Of a DNA stretch of 64,000 nucleotides, positions 63,111 through 64,000 are shown in pieces (within the stretch, counting starts at the first letter, position 1; each line of letters starts with the position of its first letter). Below the pieces are notes generated by a model. The model was given only the letters and a program-made list of their open reading frames with translations. It had not been told where the DNA came from and made no database searches. The position numbers were made by a program, and so were the translations under genes. The stretch is from Tetradesmus obliquus (lineage: Eukaryota; Chlorophyta; Chlorophyceae; Sphaeropleales; Scenedesmaceae), in assembly GCA_030272155.1 (NCBI GenBank), contig CP126200.1, positions 248,001 to 312,000 of the forward strand, given 5' to 3'.

Positions 63111-63903
63111 ATGAACGTCAGGGCCAAGTTCTCTCTAGCTGTGGCCAATTCAATTTTAAGTGTGGTGTGTGCCCTGTCTGTGACAGCGCACAGCACCAAA
63201 GAACCAGTCAGACTGCAAGGCAGCAACACAACAGCAGGAGCGGCCCTGCGCAGGGAAAGCAGCGGAAGTGCTACTGCCATTGCTGGCAACACTAGCTTCA
63301 GCAACGCAGCTGGTGAGAGCTACACACGCTTATATCACGTAGCAGTAATATTGACTGAATCTGTTGGCCTGTGAGAGCCACTGCCATGTGTAGGCTGCTT
63401 GCAACTGGGGCATTTTGCAGGGGTGGCGCACCAAAGATGTGACCTGCAGCTGGCGATCATGCCACCATTAGGCAGCAACCACTGCATGCTTGCAACATGC
63501 CCTTGAAGCTTGTGTTGTTTTGCACGTGCTGGGTCCCACTGCACTTTGCGCACTCACTGGTGACAGAGTGTGCATAACAGTGCAGTAGCCACGACAGAAC
63601 TGCAGTGCTACAACCCCCTTGATGTACCGGCAATACCTGCTGCTGTTGTTACGCAGGTACGACTCACCGCTTGGCAACTCGGGGCTACCCCTATCCTGAC
63701 TGCCAGCAAGCACCACAGGATGCACTATCAAATGGTTACTGGCCAGCCTCCTGCAAGGGCGCTTACACGGGCGATACCTGCTATGGCAGCTGCTACCCGG
63801 GCTATTCTGGCAATCCTACTGCTACATGCTATTACTATGGGTGGATATATTACGATGCAGGACCCGGACGCGAGTGCATCTCAAACGCTAGAGACACATG
63901 TAG
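63111..63903 (+). CDS. Secreted Cys-rich protein with a sushi/CCP-like domain (3' partial)
   Basis: Exon 63111-63312 begins MNVRAKFSLAVANSILSVVCALSVTA, a good signal peptide, followed by a Ser/Thr/Ala-rich spacer. The donor is GTGAGA at 63313. The acceptor ACGCAG leads to exon 63657-63903, in phase across a split Gly codon. It encodes YPYPDCQQAP, NGYWPASCKGAYTGDTC, YPGYSGNPTATCYYYGW and GPGREC, the C..P.NG.W...C.G...G..C...C..GY.GN.TATC pattern of sushi/CCP-like repeats. A GTGTAA donor ends the exon and the gene runs toward or past the window edge. Probably a cell-wall or surface protein. The second exon has no start codon of its own, so it is easily missed in ORF scans. Confidence 0.65.
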
Positions 63904-64000
63904 GTGTAAGTGGACTTCTGCCAGGACTGCTTGCGTGGTTGCCACCAGCAAATGCTGGTGGTTCAGGTTCTTTTCTGTTGGCCATGCTAGCATCACCAGG
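63904..64000 (+). other. Intron or following sequence of the sushi-like gene
   Basis: No exon is recognised before the window edge. Confidence 0.4.

Overview
The window is nuclear DNA of a green alga (Chlorophyta). Flanking genes are split by many GT-AG introns, the sequence is full of CTG/CAG triplet tracts that encode poly-Gln/Ala or sit just before splice acceptors, and the recognisable genes are alga-like: a hybrid histidine kinase, an OPR-type organelle RNA-binding protein, a TGD2-like chloroplast lipid-transfer protein, MYND-finger proteins and an RBR-type ubiquitin ligase. A Sphaeropleales/Chlamydomonadales-like host is a guess from style only.

Layout. 1-22.7 kb (host): hybrid histidine kinase (+, 459-8984), a gene-poor stretch with tandem duplications, OPR-like gene (-, 12057-15902), Kazal-domain gene (-, 17545-18676), TGD2/MCE-domain gene (+, 20360-22076). 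22,694-49,567: an integrated Polinton-like virus with 6-bp target duplications (ATGCTC), ~565-bp terminal inverted repeats (TIRs), almost no CTG tracts and dense intronless genes. 49.6-64 kb (host): two tandem MYND-finger paralogs (the second broken), a gene-poor stretch with a minisatellite, an RBR ubiquitin ligase with a duplicated module (-, 59731-62495), and the start of a sushi-like secreted protein gene (+, 63111-63903).

The provirus has a virion module on the minus strand (penton-like protein, small structural candidates, packaging ATPase, zinc-finger protein, major capsid protein, basic core-like protein). From a shared central promoter with palindromes it has a plus-strand module: a 1496-aa fibre-like protein, two small proteins, a Cys/His protease-like protein, a polymerase-like/SF1 helicase/HNH fusion and an rve integrase next to the right TIR. 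It is no longer intact. A CACTA-type DNA transposon (29244-32407) splits the capsid gene. A second, inverted copy (45827-49003) lies between the integrase and the right TIR. The penton-like gene carries two frame breaks, and the protease/polymerase region carries a frame change. Removing the first CACTA copy plus one 3-bp target duplication would leave the capsid reading frame in phase, so the viral insertion predates the transposon.

A second theme is a recurrent architecture in the host genes: the 3' end of an exon together with its 5' splice site is repeated, often several times, inside the following intron. It is seen in the kinase, OPR-like and TGD2-like genes.
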